Origin: a virus
IMG/VR virus record: IMGVR_UViG_3300037237_000386
Location: 1 to 64,000 of that record
DNA length: 64,000 nt
Strand: one strand, 5' to 3'
Both the position numbers and the translations under genes were made by a program. Within the stretch, counting starts at the first letter, position 1. Each line of letters starts with the position of its first letter. Under the pieces are notes generated by a model. It made no database searches. It was not told the DNA's origin and saw only the letters and a list, made by a program, of their open reading frames with translations. This document shows positions 1 through 8,480 of the stretch, piece after piece.

Positions 1-2
1 TG

Positions 3-959
3 CCCCCTGAAGCGCCCCGACCGCGACCGCACGGCGACGCCGGAGATCGTCCCACGCCGACAGCCGTCCCCAAGCCGACGTTCACGGCGCCCGCGGCACC
101 GTTCAAGCGGCTGCCGGAAAACGCGAGCGTCGAGATGATGCTGCAGGCGTTCTACGAGGGCATGGCGGCGTATGCCGGGCTCGTCGTGGAGTGCACGACG
201 CGCATGAGCGTGCAGGACGCGCGATTCGAGAAGGTGGAGGCGGAGGTGCTCGGGCAGAAGGGGAGCATCTTCCACATCACGGGGCGCGTGACTGCGTTGG
301 AGACTGCGGCGAACGACATTGCATCGGCGTCGAAGGCGAACCCGTCGCAGTTCGGCCCCCATCCTCCGCACAACCCCATCGTGCTGCCGCTGCCGCCGAT
401 GCGGCCGGAGATGGACAGCGCTCACCAGATGGTCGAAAGCGGGACGCAGAAGCTCGAGCTCGGCCTCCGCAAGCTGGCGAGCCAGTCGCCCGGGGACCCC
501 AATTCGGTCGTGGCTTCGCCGGAGAAGCTGGCGCTGATGTTCCGCCATGTGTTCGCGGAGGAGACGGCGCAACTGGAGGCGGCGCGCGCGCAGCGGCTGC
601 GGGATGCGGAGCTCGCGAAGTACAGGGCGGACGAGGCCGAGGCGCACGCGGAGGAGGCCAGGCGGAAGAAGAAGGCGAAGGAGGACGCGGAGGAGGAGGC
701 GAAGGAGGACCGACGTCGCCGAAGGAACATGTGGGCGAGCATCGCCGCTGCTGTCATCGGGGCGGCGCTCATCGGCGGGGGAGGGCTGCTCTGGGGCATC
801 GCGCGGCACGAGGCTGGGCTGGCCGAGGGCAAGGCGAACGCGCCGGTGGTCGTGACGACGGTGCCGGTGCCCATCCCGGTGCCCATGGGAACGCTTGCAC
901 CGCCGAACGCACCCGCTACGGCTACTGGTGCGGTCGCACCTGCGCCTCCGCACCACTGA
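3..959 (+). CDS. Coiled-coil membrane-anchored protein, 5' end outside window
   Basis: The reading frame is open from the left edge, so the start lies outside the window. The first in-frame ATG is at 135, but the upstream stretch is Pro-rich and also looks coding. The visible protein has a helical N-terminal half, a long Glu/Lys/Arg-rich coiled coil (about bases 560-725), one membrane segment (about 726-808) and a Pro/Ala-rich tail. This is the layout of a one-pass membrane protein with a long charged helix on one side. No family is recognised. It precedes three small membrane-protein genes, so a late, virion or lysis-associated role is possible but only inferred. Confidence 0.7.
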   Translation, partial: PPEAPRPRPHGDAGDRPTPTAVPKPTFTAPAAPFKRLPENASVEMMLQAFYEGMAAYAGLVVECTTRMSVQDARFEKVEAEVLGQKGSIFHITGRVTALETAANDIASASKANPSQFGPHPPHNPIVLPLPPMRPEMDSAHQMVESGTQKLELGLRKLASQSPGDPNSVVASPEKLALMFRHVFAEETAQLEAARAQRLRDAELAKYRADEAEAHAEEARRKKKAKEDAEEEAKEDRRRRRNMWASIAAAVIGAALIGGGGLLWGIARHEAGLAEGKANAPVVVTTVPVPIPVPMGTLAPPNAPATATGAVAPAPPHH

Positions 960-971
960 AGGGGAACCCCC

Positions 972-1085
972 ATGGACGGCGTCGTGATGCTCTTCGTGCA
1001 CATCCTCGTGATGGTGCTGGTGTTCGCGCTGCTCTACTGGCGCTCGTTTGCGGGCTGCTGCCGCAGCCGCCGCAGAGCATCGTGA
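972..1085 (+). CDS. Tiny one-pass membrane protein
   Basis: A 37-residue protein, below the usual ORF cut-off. Residues 4-23 form a hydrophobic helix followed by Cys-Cys and an Arg-rich tail. AGGGGA lies about 8 bases before the ATG. Its stop overlaps the GTG start of the next small membrane protein (GTGA), which suggests translational coupling. It could be a holin-like or accessory lysis peptide, but no motif proves this. A single-base slip near 1080 would fuse it to the next ORF, so one frameshifted gene is an alternative. Confidence 0.5.
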   Translation: MDGVVMLFVHILVMVLVFALLYWRSFAGCCRSRRRAS

Positions 1086-1198
1086 GGGTGGTGCTGATCA
1101 TCCTGCTGGTGCTCATCGCCATCTCGATGCTGCTGGGCGAGGCGGGGGTGTGGGGCGAGTGGGGGTACGGCTTCCACGGCAGGCATCCGCGGCTCTGA
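1082..1198 (+). CDS. Tiny one-pass membrane protein, coupled to previous gene
   Basis: A 38-residue protein with GTG start, overlapping the upstream stop by 4 bases. A very hydrophobic Leu/Ile/Val helix starts at residue 2, followed by Gly/Trp-rich residues. The same frame is open upstream but out of character there. Either this is a separate peptide made by reinitiation, or the C-terminal half of a frameshifted gene starting at 972. Confidence 0.45.
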   Translation: MRVVLIILLVLIAISMLLGEAGVWGEWGYGFHGRHPRL

Positions 1199-1210
1199 CG
1201 CGGGACCTGA

Positions 1211-1216
1211 TAGCCT
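1211..1216 (+). promoter_or_regulatory. -10-like hexamer TAGCCT upstream of membrane protein gene
   Basis: TAGCCT belongs to the TAGNCT group seen before several genes in this window. Here the start codon is 19 bases further on with a GGAG ribosome site in between, so the transcript would have a short leader. Confidence 0.3.
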
Positions 1217-1235
1217 CGGGGGCAGGAGAAGCCCC

Positions 1236-1694
1236 ATGGACCTCAACGCCGTCGTCGCCGCGGTTCGTTCGCACAACTGGCTGCTGCTCGTGATGTTCGC
1301 GGCGATGTACGCGCGGACTCTCTTCAGCGACAAGAGCAAGTTCCCCAAGACGCTGAGCCCGAACTGGCTGCCCGTCTTCAGCGGGATCGCGGGCTCGGTC
1401 GTCATCGCGGACACGGCGCTGATGGGGGGCAAGGACTGGCAGGTGGCAGCGATGCTCGGGGTCGCCGGGTTCGTCGGCGGCGGGTTCCTCGACGGGATGG
1501 CGAGCGCGTTCTTCGGAGATCCGGCGAAGGTGCCGACGTGGGCGAAGATGGCGACGGGTCTCATCGACAGCCTGTTCGGGCACGCGGCCGGCGTGAGTGT
1601 GAAGCAGGTGACGACCGTGACGGCGACGACGGGGGACGGGACGACGCCGACGAGCGACACGCTGACCGTGAACGCGAGCGAGACGAAGAAGTAA
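1236..1694 (+). CDS. Membrane protein, possibly holin-related
   Basis: A 152-residue protein with a GGAG ribosome site 8 bases upstream. It has hydrophobic stretches near residues 14-30 and 45-62 and a Gly-rich hydrophobic stretch near 70-95, then a Thr/Ser-rich polar C-terminus. Size and topology would fit a holin or small phage membrane protein, but no family signature was recognised. It ends the first module and is followed by a hairpin and a 250-base non-coding stretch. Confidence 0.65.
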   Translation: MDLNAVVAAVRSHNWLLLVMFAAMYARTLFSDKSKFPKTLSPNWLPVFSGIAGSVVIADTALMGGKDWQVAAMLGVAGFVGGGFLDGMASAFFGDPAKVPTWAKMATGLIDSLFGHAAGVSVKQVTTVTATTGDGTTPTSDTLTVNASETKK

Positions 1695-1722
1695 GGGTCG
1701 CGCGCGGGAGAGCTGCTCGCGA

Positions 1723-1739
1723 ACGCGCCGTAGGCGCGT
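1723..1739 (+). terminator. Hairpin after membrane protein gene, possible terminator
   Basis: ACGCGCC and GGCGCGT form a perfect 7-bp stem around a GTA loop, 29 bases after the stop codon. No U-tract follows, so an intrinsic terminator is only possible. Confidence 0.35.
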
Positions 1740-1914
1740 GAGGGAGCGGGGTGTGGGTCCAGGGACCTCTGCTCTGCCAGGAGCACACAAGGGATCAAGG
1801 ACTCGCTTCGCTCGCCCTCGTCCCCCTTCCTCGTTTCTAACGAACCAAGGAAAGCTCTGGTTATGCAGCGCTTCTTAGAGAGTCGCGCACGTGCACGCGC
1901 GAGGAGCAGTCGGA

Positions 1915-1930
1915 GGAAACCCGGGTTTCC
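1915..1930 (+). repeat. Dispersed palindrome copy 1
   Basis: GGAAACCCGGGTTTCC, perfect. It sits 12 bases before the first small ORF of the replication operon. Confidence 0.9.
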
Positions 1931-1942
1931 CTCGCAGGCGGC

Positions 1943-2071
1943 ATGACCGGTGGTGTGAAGTTCCAAGAGACGCACGGGGGCAGCTACACGCCTGAGTACC
2001 GAGCTTGGATTGGGATGCGCGGGTGCCGTTTGCGGAGAGGGTGGCCTGTTGACCGGGCTCTTGGTGCATGA
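1943..2071 (+). CDS. Short protein resembling N-terminus of phage THG..PEYRAW domain proteins
   Basis: A 42-residue ORF missed by length filters. The stretch THGGSYTPEYRAWIGM matches the opening of a domain often found in phage HNH-type proteins; the rest of that domain is absent, so this looks truncated. Its stop overlaps the helicase start as ATGA, which supports real translation and fixes the helicase start. ATG at 1943 lies inside a CATGAC string; an in-frame GTG at 1955 is 7 bases after that string, the spacing seen at other genes here, and may be the true start. Confidence 0.5.
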   Translation: MTGGVKFQETHGGSYTPEYRAWIGMRGCRLRRGWPVDRALGA

Positions 2072-4647
2072 CGACCGTCCGTGTGGTGGTCGATTCGAGG
2101 GTGTGCGTGGAGGCGCGTGCGTTGACGGCGGAGGCGACCGAGGCGCTGAAGGCGACTGCGGAGCACCACAACGCGAAGCACGCGATGATGCGGAAGATGC
2201 GGCTGCCCACGAAGGGCGAGCCGGCCATCATCAAGACGTGGACGTTGGAGGACCACGGTGAGTGGCTGACGTTCCCGCGGGGTGCCAGGGTGCGCGTCGA
2301 GAAGGTGCTCCGGGACAAGGGCGTCGACTTCGAGTTGGAGGACCGGAGGACGCAGGGCGACGACGCGGCGGAGGGTCGCATCCCGGACCACGGCGTCGAG
2401 CTTTGGGCACATCAACGCGAGGCGCTGGAGGCGGCGTACGCGGCGGAGACGTGCGTTGTGCGCGCCCCCACGGGCTCGGGCAAGACGACGCTGGGCATGG
2501 CGCTGGCGAGCCGCGTGAACCTGCCGACGATGGTCATCGTCCCCACCCGGGGGATCTTCGACCAGTGGGTGGAGCGCGCCGGCAAGGAGCTCGGGCTCGA
2601 GGGCGCGGACCTCGGCATCGTGCATCAGGGGACGAGGCGACTGCGGCCGCTCACCGTCGCGATGCAGGGGACGCTCGCGGCGCACGGCGTGGACGAGGAG
2701 ATGGCGGACTACTTCGGGTTCGTGCTCTGCGACGAGGCGCAGCTGTTCGCGGCCAAGACGTTCTTCGCGGCGGTCGACCCGTTCCACGCGAAGTATCGAA
2801 TTGCCGTCTCGGCTGACGAGCGGCGCAAAGACAAGAAGGAGTTCCTGACTCACGACTTGTTCGGGCCGTGCGCGGCGGACATCAAACTAGCGGACGTCGA
2901 GAAGGCCGGGCACGTGATGGACGTCGAGATAGCCGTCGTGCCGACGCGCTTCGAGGCGGACTGGTACGGGGTGCCCGAGGCCGGGAAGGAGCTCGACTTC
3001 GACCGGCTGCTGAAGGAGATGGCGGCCGACGAGGACAGGAACGCGCTCGTGCTCCGGCACGTGAAGGTGGAGATCGCGTTCGGGCATCAGGTGCTCGTCA
3101 TGGCTCACCAGCGCGAGCACTGTCAGACGCTGGCGACGGCGCTGACGGCGGACGGGCTGCGCGCTGGGTTCCTCATCGGGGGACCGGACTACCGAGCGGA
3201 GTTTGTGCAGACGAAGTCGAGGCTCACGAGCGGCGAGGTGCAGGTGGGGGTGGGAACCTTCAAGGCCATCGGCACCGGCATCGACATGCCGGCGGTGGAG
3301 CGCGTGGCAGCGGCGACTCCCGTGGCCGCGAACCGACAGTTTTTCAATCAGGTGCGCGGTCGTGCGTGCCGGAGCTCGAAGGGCAAGAAGCCGCCGCGGA
3401 TGACGTACTTCTGGGACGAGCGGGTGTTCGGGTTGAAGCACCTGCAGAACATCGTGCAGTGGAACCGGACGGTGAGCGTGCGGCACGCGGGTGGATGGGT
3501 GGAGGGGCGCGAATACCTGCGAGCGCGGCGCAAGGGTGAGGAGCCGCGGCATGATTCGCCGGCACCGAAGCAGGAGAGTAAGTTGGCAGTTCACGACTCC
3601 GAAGGAGAGAAGCGCCCGATGAAGAAGCGAAGCGAAGTGAGGAAGCCTGCGCAGCAGACGACGCTCGACAACGCACCCGAGACGGTGACGCCCGCGGCGA
3701 CGGGGAAGAAGGGCGGGATCGCCATCTTCCAGTGCGAGTGCGGGTTGAAGCAGGGCAAGGACGTCATCGAGGGCAACGACGGCAAGTGCCTGCGGTGCGA
3801 CAAGTCGGTGGACACGAGCGGCGAGCCGCAGAGCACCGTCGCGACGAAGGCGAACGGCGCCGCTGCACCCGTGCAACCCGCGGAGACGGCGAAGCCTGCG
3901 GAGAAGGACCCGTGGGAGCTGACGCCTGAGGGGCAGAAGGCGGCGGACGCGGCGCGCGCGGAGAAGGCGAAGGGTCGCGTGGAGACGGGCGGAGAGGTGC
4001 CGCTGGCGGCGCTGTCCACCGTCGTGAACGAGCTCGGCGTCATCCTCAGTGTGTTCCACCTGGCGAGCATGACGCCGGAGCAGCGTCGGGGAGTTGCCGT
4101 GTGGGCGCAGGCGAAGCCGGGAACGATCCCGCTACCCGAGTGCCTGGCGGAGTTCGCGACGACGACGGCTTACGTCGAGCACGTGGTCCCCGAGGAGACG
4201 AAGAAGCGGGTGAAGAAGCCGGAGCCCGAGCTGGTGCCGAGTCACGTCGCCGGGACGGGGGAGGCCACGCCGACGCAGGAGACGACGTTGGCGGAGACGA
4301 GGACCAGGGCGCGCGCGGCTGTCGCTGCTCCCCCCAACGAGGTTCCCGCGACTGCGGAGGCCAGGGTCGTCGTGCGGGACGTCCACAATCACGCAAGCGC
4401 GGAGACGGTGCGCGTCGTGTGGGGCGAGGAGAAGTACGGTCTCAAGGGGAGCTTCTCCATGTGCACGGTCGGGCCCTTCGAGGCGACGACGAGCATCCGC
4501 CCGGGTGAGACGCGCAGCGACGCGATGGCGAGGCTCGAGGCGGAGCTGAACGAGCACGCGGAGGAGGCGCGTGAACGGAAGGTCGCGAGCTTTGCCGCGA
4601 AGTTCAAGGCGATGAAGGCGGAGATCACTGGCGCGGAGGCCAACTGA
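2068..4647 (+). CDS. SF2 DEAD/DEAH-type helicase with zinc-binding C-terminal extension
   Basis: An 859-residue protein. Residues 115-440 form a superfamily 2 helicase: Walker A APTGSGKTT at about 134-141, DEAQ box at 222-225, SAD motif III near 270, and motif VI QVRGRACR at about 428. This resembles phage branch-migration or repair helicases (UvsW/RadD-like). The C-terminal half is an unrelated charged extension with a CxCG...CxxC zinc-ribbon candidate near residues 555-575. An in-frame ATG at 3619 with a good GGAGAG site 9 bases upstream opens MKKRSEV, the same opening found at 20104, so a separate 342-residue C-terminal product is plausible. Its start overlaps the preceding small ORF. Confidence 0.9.
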   Translation: MTTVRVVVDSRVCVEARALTAEATEALKATAEHHNAKHAMMRKMRLPTKGEPAIIKTWTLEDHGEWLTFPRGARVRVEKVLRDKGVDFELEDRRTQGDDAAEGRIPDHGVELWAHQREALEAAYAAETCVVRAPTGSGKTTLGMALASRVNLPTMVIVPTRGIFDQWVERAGKELGLEGADLGIVHQGTRRLRPLTVAMQGTLAAHGVDEEMADYFGFVLCDEAQLFAAKTFFAAVDPFHAKYRIAVSADERRKDKKEFLTHDLFGPCAADIKLADVEKAGHVMDVEIAVVPTRFEADWYGVPEAGKELDFDRLLKEMAADEDRNALVLRHVKVEIAFGHQVLVMAHQREHCQTLATALTADGLRAGFLIGGPDYRAEFVQTKSRLTSGEVQVGVGTFKAIGTGIDMPAVERVAAATPVAANRQFFNQVRGRACRSSKGKKPPRMTYFWDERVFGLKHLQNIVQWNRTVSVRHAGGWVEGREYLRARRKGEEPRHDSPAPKQESKLAVHDSEGEKRPMKKRSEVRKPAQQTTLDNAPETVTPAATGKKGGIAIFQCECGLKQGKDVIEGNDGKCLRCDKSVDTSGEPQSTVATKANGAAAPVQPAETAKPAEKDPWELTPEGQKAADAARAEKAKGRVETGGEVPLAALSTVVNELGVILSVFHLASMTPEQRRGVAVWAQAKPGTIPLPECLAEFATTTAYVEHVVPEETKKRVKKPEPELVPSHVAGTGEATPTQETTLAETRTRARAAVAAPPNEVPATAEARVVVRDVHNHASAETVRVVWGEEKYGLKGSFSMCTVGPFEATTSIRPGETRSDAMARLEAELNEHAEEARERKVASFAAKFKAMKAEITGAEAN
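3618..3647 (+). repeat. 30-base duplicated segment, copy A (MKKRSEV)
   Basis: Matches 20103-20132 with a single mismatch. In both places it encodes MKKRSEV followed by a basic residue and precedes a zinc-ribbon motif. Here it lies inside the helicase gene, downstream of a ribosome-site-like GGAGAG. Confidence 0.85.
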
Positions 4648-5144
4648 TGGCCGCGGCGGCGGTCACGTCGTTCGTGGACGCGGAGACGAGGGAGAGCGCG
4701 CGGAACCTGGAGGCCTGGGTGGGCAGCAAGGACCGCAGGGAGAAGCCCAAGACCATCGCGGATGCGCAGTGGCGCAAGGCGCGCGAGTGGGCGGAGGGGG
4801 CGATGCGCGACGGGGACTGGAGCGAGGCGCTGCCCCGGCACTTCGTCGCGGCGTACGAGTTGCTCCACGAGCGGACGTACGGCGTGGCCCCGGCGGAGCT
4901 GACACCCGCGGTGCGCTTGCAGGCGGCGGGGCTCGCCGCGGCGATGCTCCGGAAGGAGTTTGACGACGACCCGGAGGAGATGGCGGAGTTCCTTCGGTGG
5001 ACTTGGAATCAGGAGGCCAAGACGGAGAAGTGGCGCCGGGCGAACAACCGGGACGGAAGGCGTATCGGCTTCCGTTTGCAGTTCACGGGCGCGCTGCTGA
5101 CCGACTACCGCATCTCGAAGAAGCGAAGGGCCGGGGCGCGATGA
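4647..5144 (+). CDS. Hypothetical protein, charged and helical
   Basis: 165 residues, no recognised family. Predominantly helical, rich in Ala, Glu and Arg with several Trp, and with a basic tail (KKRRAGAR). It starts inside the helicase stop codon (TGATG) and its own stop overlaps the next start as ATGA, so it belongs to the replication operon. A role as a helicase or primase partner is possible from position only. Confidence 0.75.
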   Translation: MAAAAVTSFVDAETRESARNLEAWVGSKDRREKPKTIADAQWRKAREWAEGAMRDGDWSEALPRHFVAAYELLHERTYGVAPAELTPAVRLQAAGLAAAMLRKEFDDDPEEMAEFLRWTWNQEAKTEKWRRANNRDGRRIGFRLQFTGALLTDYRISKKRRAGAR

Positions 5145-5563
5145 GCTTCTGGTACGACGCGAAGTGGCGCATGCGCATGCTCGCGGCCAAGGGCATGAGT
5201 CTGGACGGCGTGCGCATGGGCGATCTGGGGACGGGGCAGGTGTACGAGGTGGTGCAGCCGCGGTGGTGGCAGCTGCGGCGGTGGTGGAAGTGGCTGCGGG
5301 CACCGGGGGAGGTGACGGCGACGCTGCACGGGCCGGACGGCAAGCCCAGGCTCGTGCGCCTGCGTGCGGTGTTCGTCGTGCCGCCCAAGCCCCACGACAT
5401 TCCCGTGGGCGACGGCGACGAGCTCCTCGGCGCGAGGACGGTGCGGGCGACGGCGGTGGACCCTCTGAAGCTCGCGCGGCGGGGACACGATCCGCACCAT
5501 CGGGCGACGCCGGACCGCGTGCTTGAGCGGAACGGCGTGACGACGCGCGACCGGCTGAACTGA
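5141..5563 (+). CDS. Hypothetical protein, Trp-rich
   Basis: 140 residues; ATGA overlap with the previous gene fixes the start. It contains a Trp/Arg cluster (WWQLRRWWKW, about residues 43-52) followed by beta-strand-like segments. This could be a membrane-surface or nucleic-acid-binding patch. No family recognised; it sits directly before the DnaB-like helicase. Confidence 0.7.
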   Translation: MSFWYDAKWRMRMLAAKGMSLDGVRMGDLGTGQVYEVVQPRWWQLRRWWKWLRAPGEVTATLHGPDGKPRLVRLRAVFVVPPKPHDIPVGDGDELLGARTVRATAVDPLKLARRGHDPHHRATPDRVLERNGVTTRDRLN

Positions 5564-5576
5564 GGGAGCCCGAGAC

Positions 5577-7100
5577 ATGGCCCGAAGGGAACGCGAGGAG
5601 CAGGAGGCGGCGGAGCGCCCGCGGGGGCGCAAGCGCGGCGCGCGCGAGTCGATGCAGGAAGTCATCGACGTGCCGCACGACGTCGGAAACGAGCAGGTGG
5701 TCATCGCGGCGGCGTGCGTCGACCCCGCTTCGCGCGCGTGGCTGGCCAAGAAGCTGCCGAGGCCGGACTACTTCCTCCACGTCGCGCATCGCCCGATCTG
5801 GACGGCGCTGCTGGAGCTCGAACGCCGGCACCTGGAGTACGACCCGGCGACCCTCAAGCAGCTGGCCGGGGCGGAGGTGGACGTCGCGTACGTGGGGCAG
5901 CTCACTGAGGCCCGCCCCGAGGCGCCTGGCGAGGTGAACCTGGCCCACCACGTGGAGGCGGTCTATTGGGACCGCCAGCGCGCCCAGGCGGTCCAGGGGC
6001 CCGTCAGTGCGCTTGTGGACGCGCTCCGGCACCCGGAGAGCCCCCCGGAGCGGGTACGCGCCCTGGCGGGCCACGTGCGCGACGCGTTCGGGGGAGTCGC
6101 GACGACGCACCTGCGCGACGGGGCGCAGCTCGTGGCCGAGCAGATGGCGGTCGTGCGAGGACGCAAGGACACCCCTACTTGGAGCTACGGTATTCCGGGC
6201 TTGGACCTCTGGCCCGAGGGCGAGCGGGACCCGAAGGGCGAGGACGTCGGCGGGACGGCGAGGATGATCCCGGGTAGCGCGCCGGCCCAGGTGACCGTGG
6301 TGACGGCGCTGAGCGGTTCGGGCAAGACGACGCTGACGGCGAGGATGGTGCTCGGCATCGCGCGGCAGAAGCGGCGGGTGCTCTACGGGGCGTGGGAGCC
6401 GGGCGCGGGCAACAGCCTGGATCTCCTCGCGGCGATGGCGCTCGGGTGGAACCTGAAGGACCTGCAGACGGGCAACCTGTCTGCCGAGGACGAGGTGGAG
6501 TTGGAAGAGACGATGCACGAGATCGTGAAGGTGGTGACCTTCATGGAGAACCCGTTTTGGCGGGCGATGAACGACAAGCACCAGAGCAACGCGCGGAACC
6601 TCGACGTCGTGCAGCAGCACATCGTCGACAGCGGGTGCGACGTGTTCGTGGCGGACCTCTGGGAGCGGTGCCTCGTCACGGACGAACCGAGCGAGGAGAA
6701 GCGCGCCCTCTTCCGACAGCAGGCGATGGCCGTCGAGACCAAGACGCATCACTTCCTGCTCGCGCAGCAGCTCCTCAAGCAGGTGGAGAACCGGACGAAC
6801 AAGAAGCCGACGCGCGCGGACATCAAGGGCTCGAGCGCGTGGGTGGACGTCGGCGACACGATCCTGGCACCGCACCGCCCGGCGCTGCACCGGAACGTGG
6901 ACGACGACAAGCTGGAGGTGGTCATCCTGAAGCAGCGACGTGGGCGCTGGCCGCTCTGCGTCGAGTTCGATTGGGACGCGGAGTACGGGAGCATCGAGGG
7001 GGGCAGGAGCATCCCTTACGAGCACCCGGGCGAGGACGGCAGCGACATGGACGCGTTCCGCCCGCCGCAGCGGAGCGGCAAGAAGGGCAAGAGACGATGA
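5577..7100 (+). CDS. dnaB-like: DnaB-like replicative DNA helicase
   Basis: 507 residues. The N-terminal domain (about 30-180) has the DnaB N-domain pattern (NEQ..IAAA..., H..IW..L..L). A RecA-type ATPase core follows: Walker A SGSGKTT with Lys250, a Walker B-like VFVADLW near residue 360, and a LAQQ motif in place of the usual QLSR-type sensor. It would unwind the replication fork in the 5'-3' direction as a hexamer and partner the primase encoded at 7545. GGGAG lies 13 bases before the ATG. Several conserved positions differ from cellular DnaB, as in other phage helicases. Confidence 0.9.
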   Translation: MARREREEQEAAERPRGRKRGARESMQEVIDVPHDVGNEQVVIAAACVDPASRAWLAKKLPRPDYFLHVAHRPIWTALLELERRHLEYDPATLKQLAGAEVDVAYVGQLTEARPEAPGEVNLAHHVEAVYWDRQRAQAVQGPVSALVDALRHPESPPERVRALAGHVRDAFGGVATTHLRDGAQLVAEQMAVVRGRKDTPTWSYGIPGLDLWPEGERDPKGEDVGGTARMIPGSAPAQVTVVTALSGSGKTTLTARMVLGIARQKRRVLYGAWEPGAGNSLDLLAAMALGWNLKDLQTGNLSAEDEVELEETMHEIVKVVTFMENPFWRAMNDKHQSNARNLDVVQQHIVDSGCDVFVADLWERCLVTDEPSEEKRALFRQQAMAVETKTHHFLLAQQLLKQVENRTNKKPTRADIKGSSAWVDVGDTILAPHRPALHRNVDDDKLEVVILKQRRGRWPLCVEFDWDAEYGSIEGGRSIPYEHPGEDGSDMDAFRPPQRSGKKGKRR

Positions 7101-7297
7101 TCAACCGAGACGCGTTGCTGGGGGAGTTGGAAGAGTGGATCGAAGGCACGCCACTGCCAGATGACGCCACGATGAGCCATGCGCGTGCCCTGGGTGGGGC
7201 GAAGGGCAGGGCGCTTTTGCACCTCGGGCAGCTGCGTGCGGCGCTGCTGAATCTGGACCACGTGGTCGCCGGGAGACGAGACGGAGAACGCGGATGA
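7097..7297 (+). CDS. Small hypothetical protein
   Basis: 66 residues, helical, ATGA overlap with the helicase stop. It lies between the helicase and primase genes, so it may serve the replisome, but no motif is visible. The next gene starts within its stop codon region. Confidence 0.6.
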   Translation: MINRDALLGELEEWIEGTPLPDDATMSHARALGGAKGRALLHLGQLRAALLNLDHVVAGRRDGERG

Positions 7298-7548
7298 GCG
7301 AGTCGAAGAACCGGAGGCGGAAGAACAAGGCGAGGCGTGAGCGCATCAACGCGAACCGGAGAGCGCTCGCAAAGGCGACGTTCAGCGGCGAGATCGGACG
7401 CTACGAGGGGGTGTCCTTCTTCACGGGAGGTAAACCGTTCGACGAGATGCTCGACGAGATGGTGGAGGCGAGGATGCGGCGTGCGCAGTACGGCGGGCGC
7501 AAGGGCTGTTCGGCGCAGCGCTGGCTGGAGAAGTGGGACTTCGAGTGA
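7294..7548 (+). CDS. Small basic hypothetical protein
   Basis: 84 residues with a strongly basic N-terminus (RRRKNKARRER) and a polar C-terminus. It overlaps both neighbours by 4 bases. A nucleic-acid-binding accessory of the helicase-primase operon is conceivable; no family recognised. Confidence 0.65.
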   Translation: MSESKNRRRKNKARRERINANRRALAKATFSGEIGRYEGVSFFTGGKPFDEMLDEMVEARMRRAQYGGRKGCSAQRWLEKWDFE

Positions 7549-8480
7549 AGCTCGACGTCGAGGACGTGCTGCGGCGCCTCGGCATCGAGGGCAAGCAGGC
7601 GGGGGACCACATCGTCGCGCTCTGCCCGTTCCATGACGACAGCAGCCCGAGCTGGCGCATCCGCCGGCGCGGGGCGAAGAAGGGCCTGCACCACTGCCAG
7701 GCGTGCAAGGAGGGCGGCGACGTCGTCAGCCTCGTGATGCACCTGAAGGGGTACGGCACGCGCGAGGGTGCGACGGCGTGGCTGACGCGCGAGGGCCAGG
7801 AGGTGACGGAGGCGGACCTGCAGATCGAGCCGGTGCGCCTGGTCGTTGGGGACCACGTGCGCCGGGAGTTCCGTATGCCGCCGGGCTTCGAGGGGGCGGG
7901 CAAGATGGTCGACTGGCCGGACGCGGTCGCGGAGTACGCGGCGAGCCGGGGCATGAGCGCCGCCCAGGTGGCGCGGTGGAGCGTCGGCTACGCGCTCGAG
8001 GGTCGCCTCAAGGGACGCCTGGTCGTGCCTATCCGCGACGCGCGGGGAGCACCGAGGAGCTACGTGGGGCGGACCTTCGTCGGGGCGGAGCGGCGGTACC
8101 TCTACCCGCGCGAGGAGGAGAAGCCGGACATGGGCGCGATGTTCGGGGAGGAGCACTGGCCTCCGCCGGAGAAGCGGCTGCTCGTGGTCGTGACGGAGGG
8201 GGCGCTGAAGGGGCTCGCCGTCGAGCGGGCGTTCCCGATCCCGCACGCGGCGGTCGGCGGGTCGGGGCTGCGCCTGCAGCACCTGGCGAAGCTCGCGACG
8301 TTCAGGATCGTGGTCGTGATGACGGACGAGGACGAGGCCGGCAGGAACCTACGCGACGAGCTCGCCGGGTCACTCGCCCGGCGCGTGGGAGTGCAGCATG
8401 TTAGGTTGCCGGAAGGACAGGACGCGGACTCGATGAGCAGGGAGGCGCTGCGTGGAAAGCTCGGACCCGCCCTCGGATGA
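7545..8480 (+). CDS. dnaG-like: DnaG-type DNA primase
   Basis: 311 residues, GTG start overlapping the upstream stop (GTGA). A CHC2 zinc finger uses Cys27, His30, Cys51 and Cys54. A TOPRIM catalytic core follows with Glu218 in VTEGALKG and the acidic DED triad at 261-263. It would lay down RNA primers for the family B polymerase. It is shorter than bacterial DnaG (about 600 residues) and lacks the C-terminal helicase-binding domain, typical for phages. It ends 29 bases inside the following HTH gene. Confidence 0.92.
   Translation: MKLDVEDVLRRLGIEGKQAGDHIVALCPFHDDSSPSWRIRRRGAKKGLHHCQACKEGGDVVSLVMHLKGYGTREGATAWLTREGQEVTEADLQIEPVRLVVGDHVRREFRMPPGFEGAGKMVDWPDAVAEYAASRGMSAAQVARWSVGYALEGRLKGRLVVPIRDARGAPRSYVGRTFVGAERRYLYPREEEKPDMGAMFGEEHWPPPEKRLLVVVTEGALKGLAVERAFPIPHAAVGGSGLRLQHLAKLATFRIVVVMTDEDEAGRNLRDELAGSLARRVGVQHVRLPEGQDADSMSREALRGKLGPALG

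Larger units (their letters stand above)
1695..1942 (+). other. Intergenic region at module boundary
   Basis: About 250 bases without a convincing gene. It holds a perfect 7-bp hairpin at 1723-1739, a relatively AT-rich patch near 1836-1870 that could carry a promoter though no clear -35/-10 pair was found, a self-complementary GC-rich stretch near 1883-1902, and the first copy of the dispersed palindrome at 1915-1930. It separates the late membrane genes from the replication operon. Confidence 0.6.

Noticed and set aside
191-1198. Long + strand ORF over the first kilobase
   Set aside because: Mostly a shadow of the coiled-coil gene; only its last part (1082-1198) looks coding.
1915-1930. 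Palindrome as a parS or Noc site
   Set aside because: It shares the CCCGGG centre with Noc sites but the outer bases differ, and parS half-sites are in the opposite order. Not claimed.
4389-7025. Very long reverse-strand ORF (878 codons), and many similar reverse ORFs
   Set aside because: High-GC shadows of strong + strand genes (helicases, primase region); composition is Arg/His/Pro-rich noise with no motifs.
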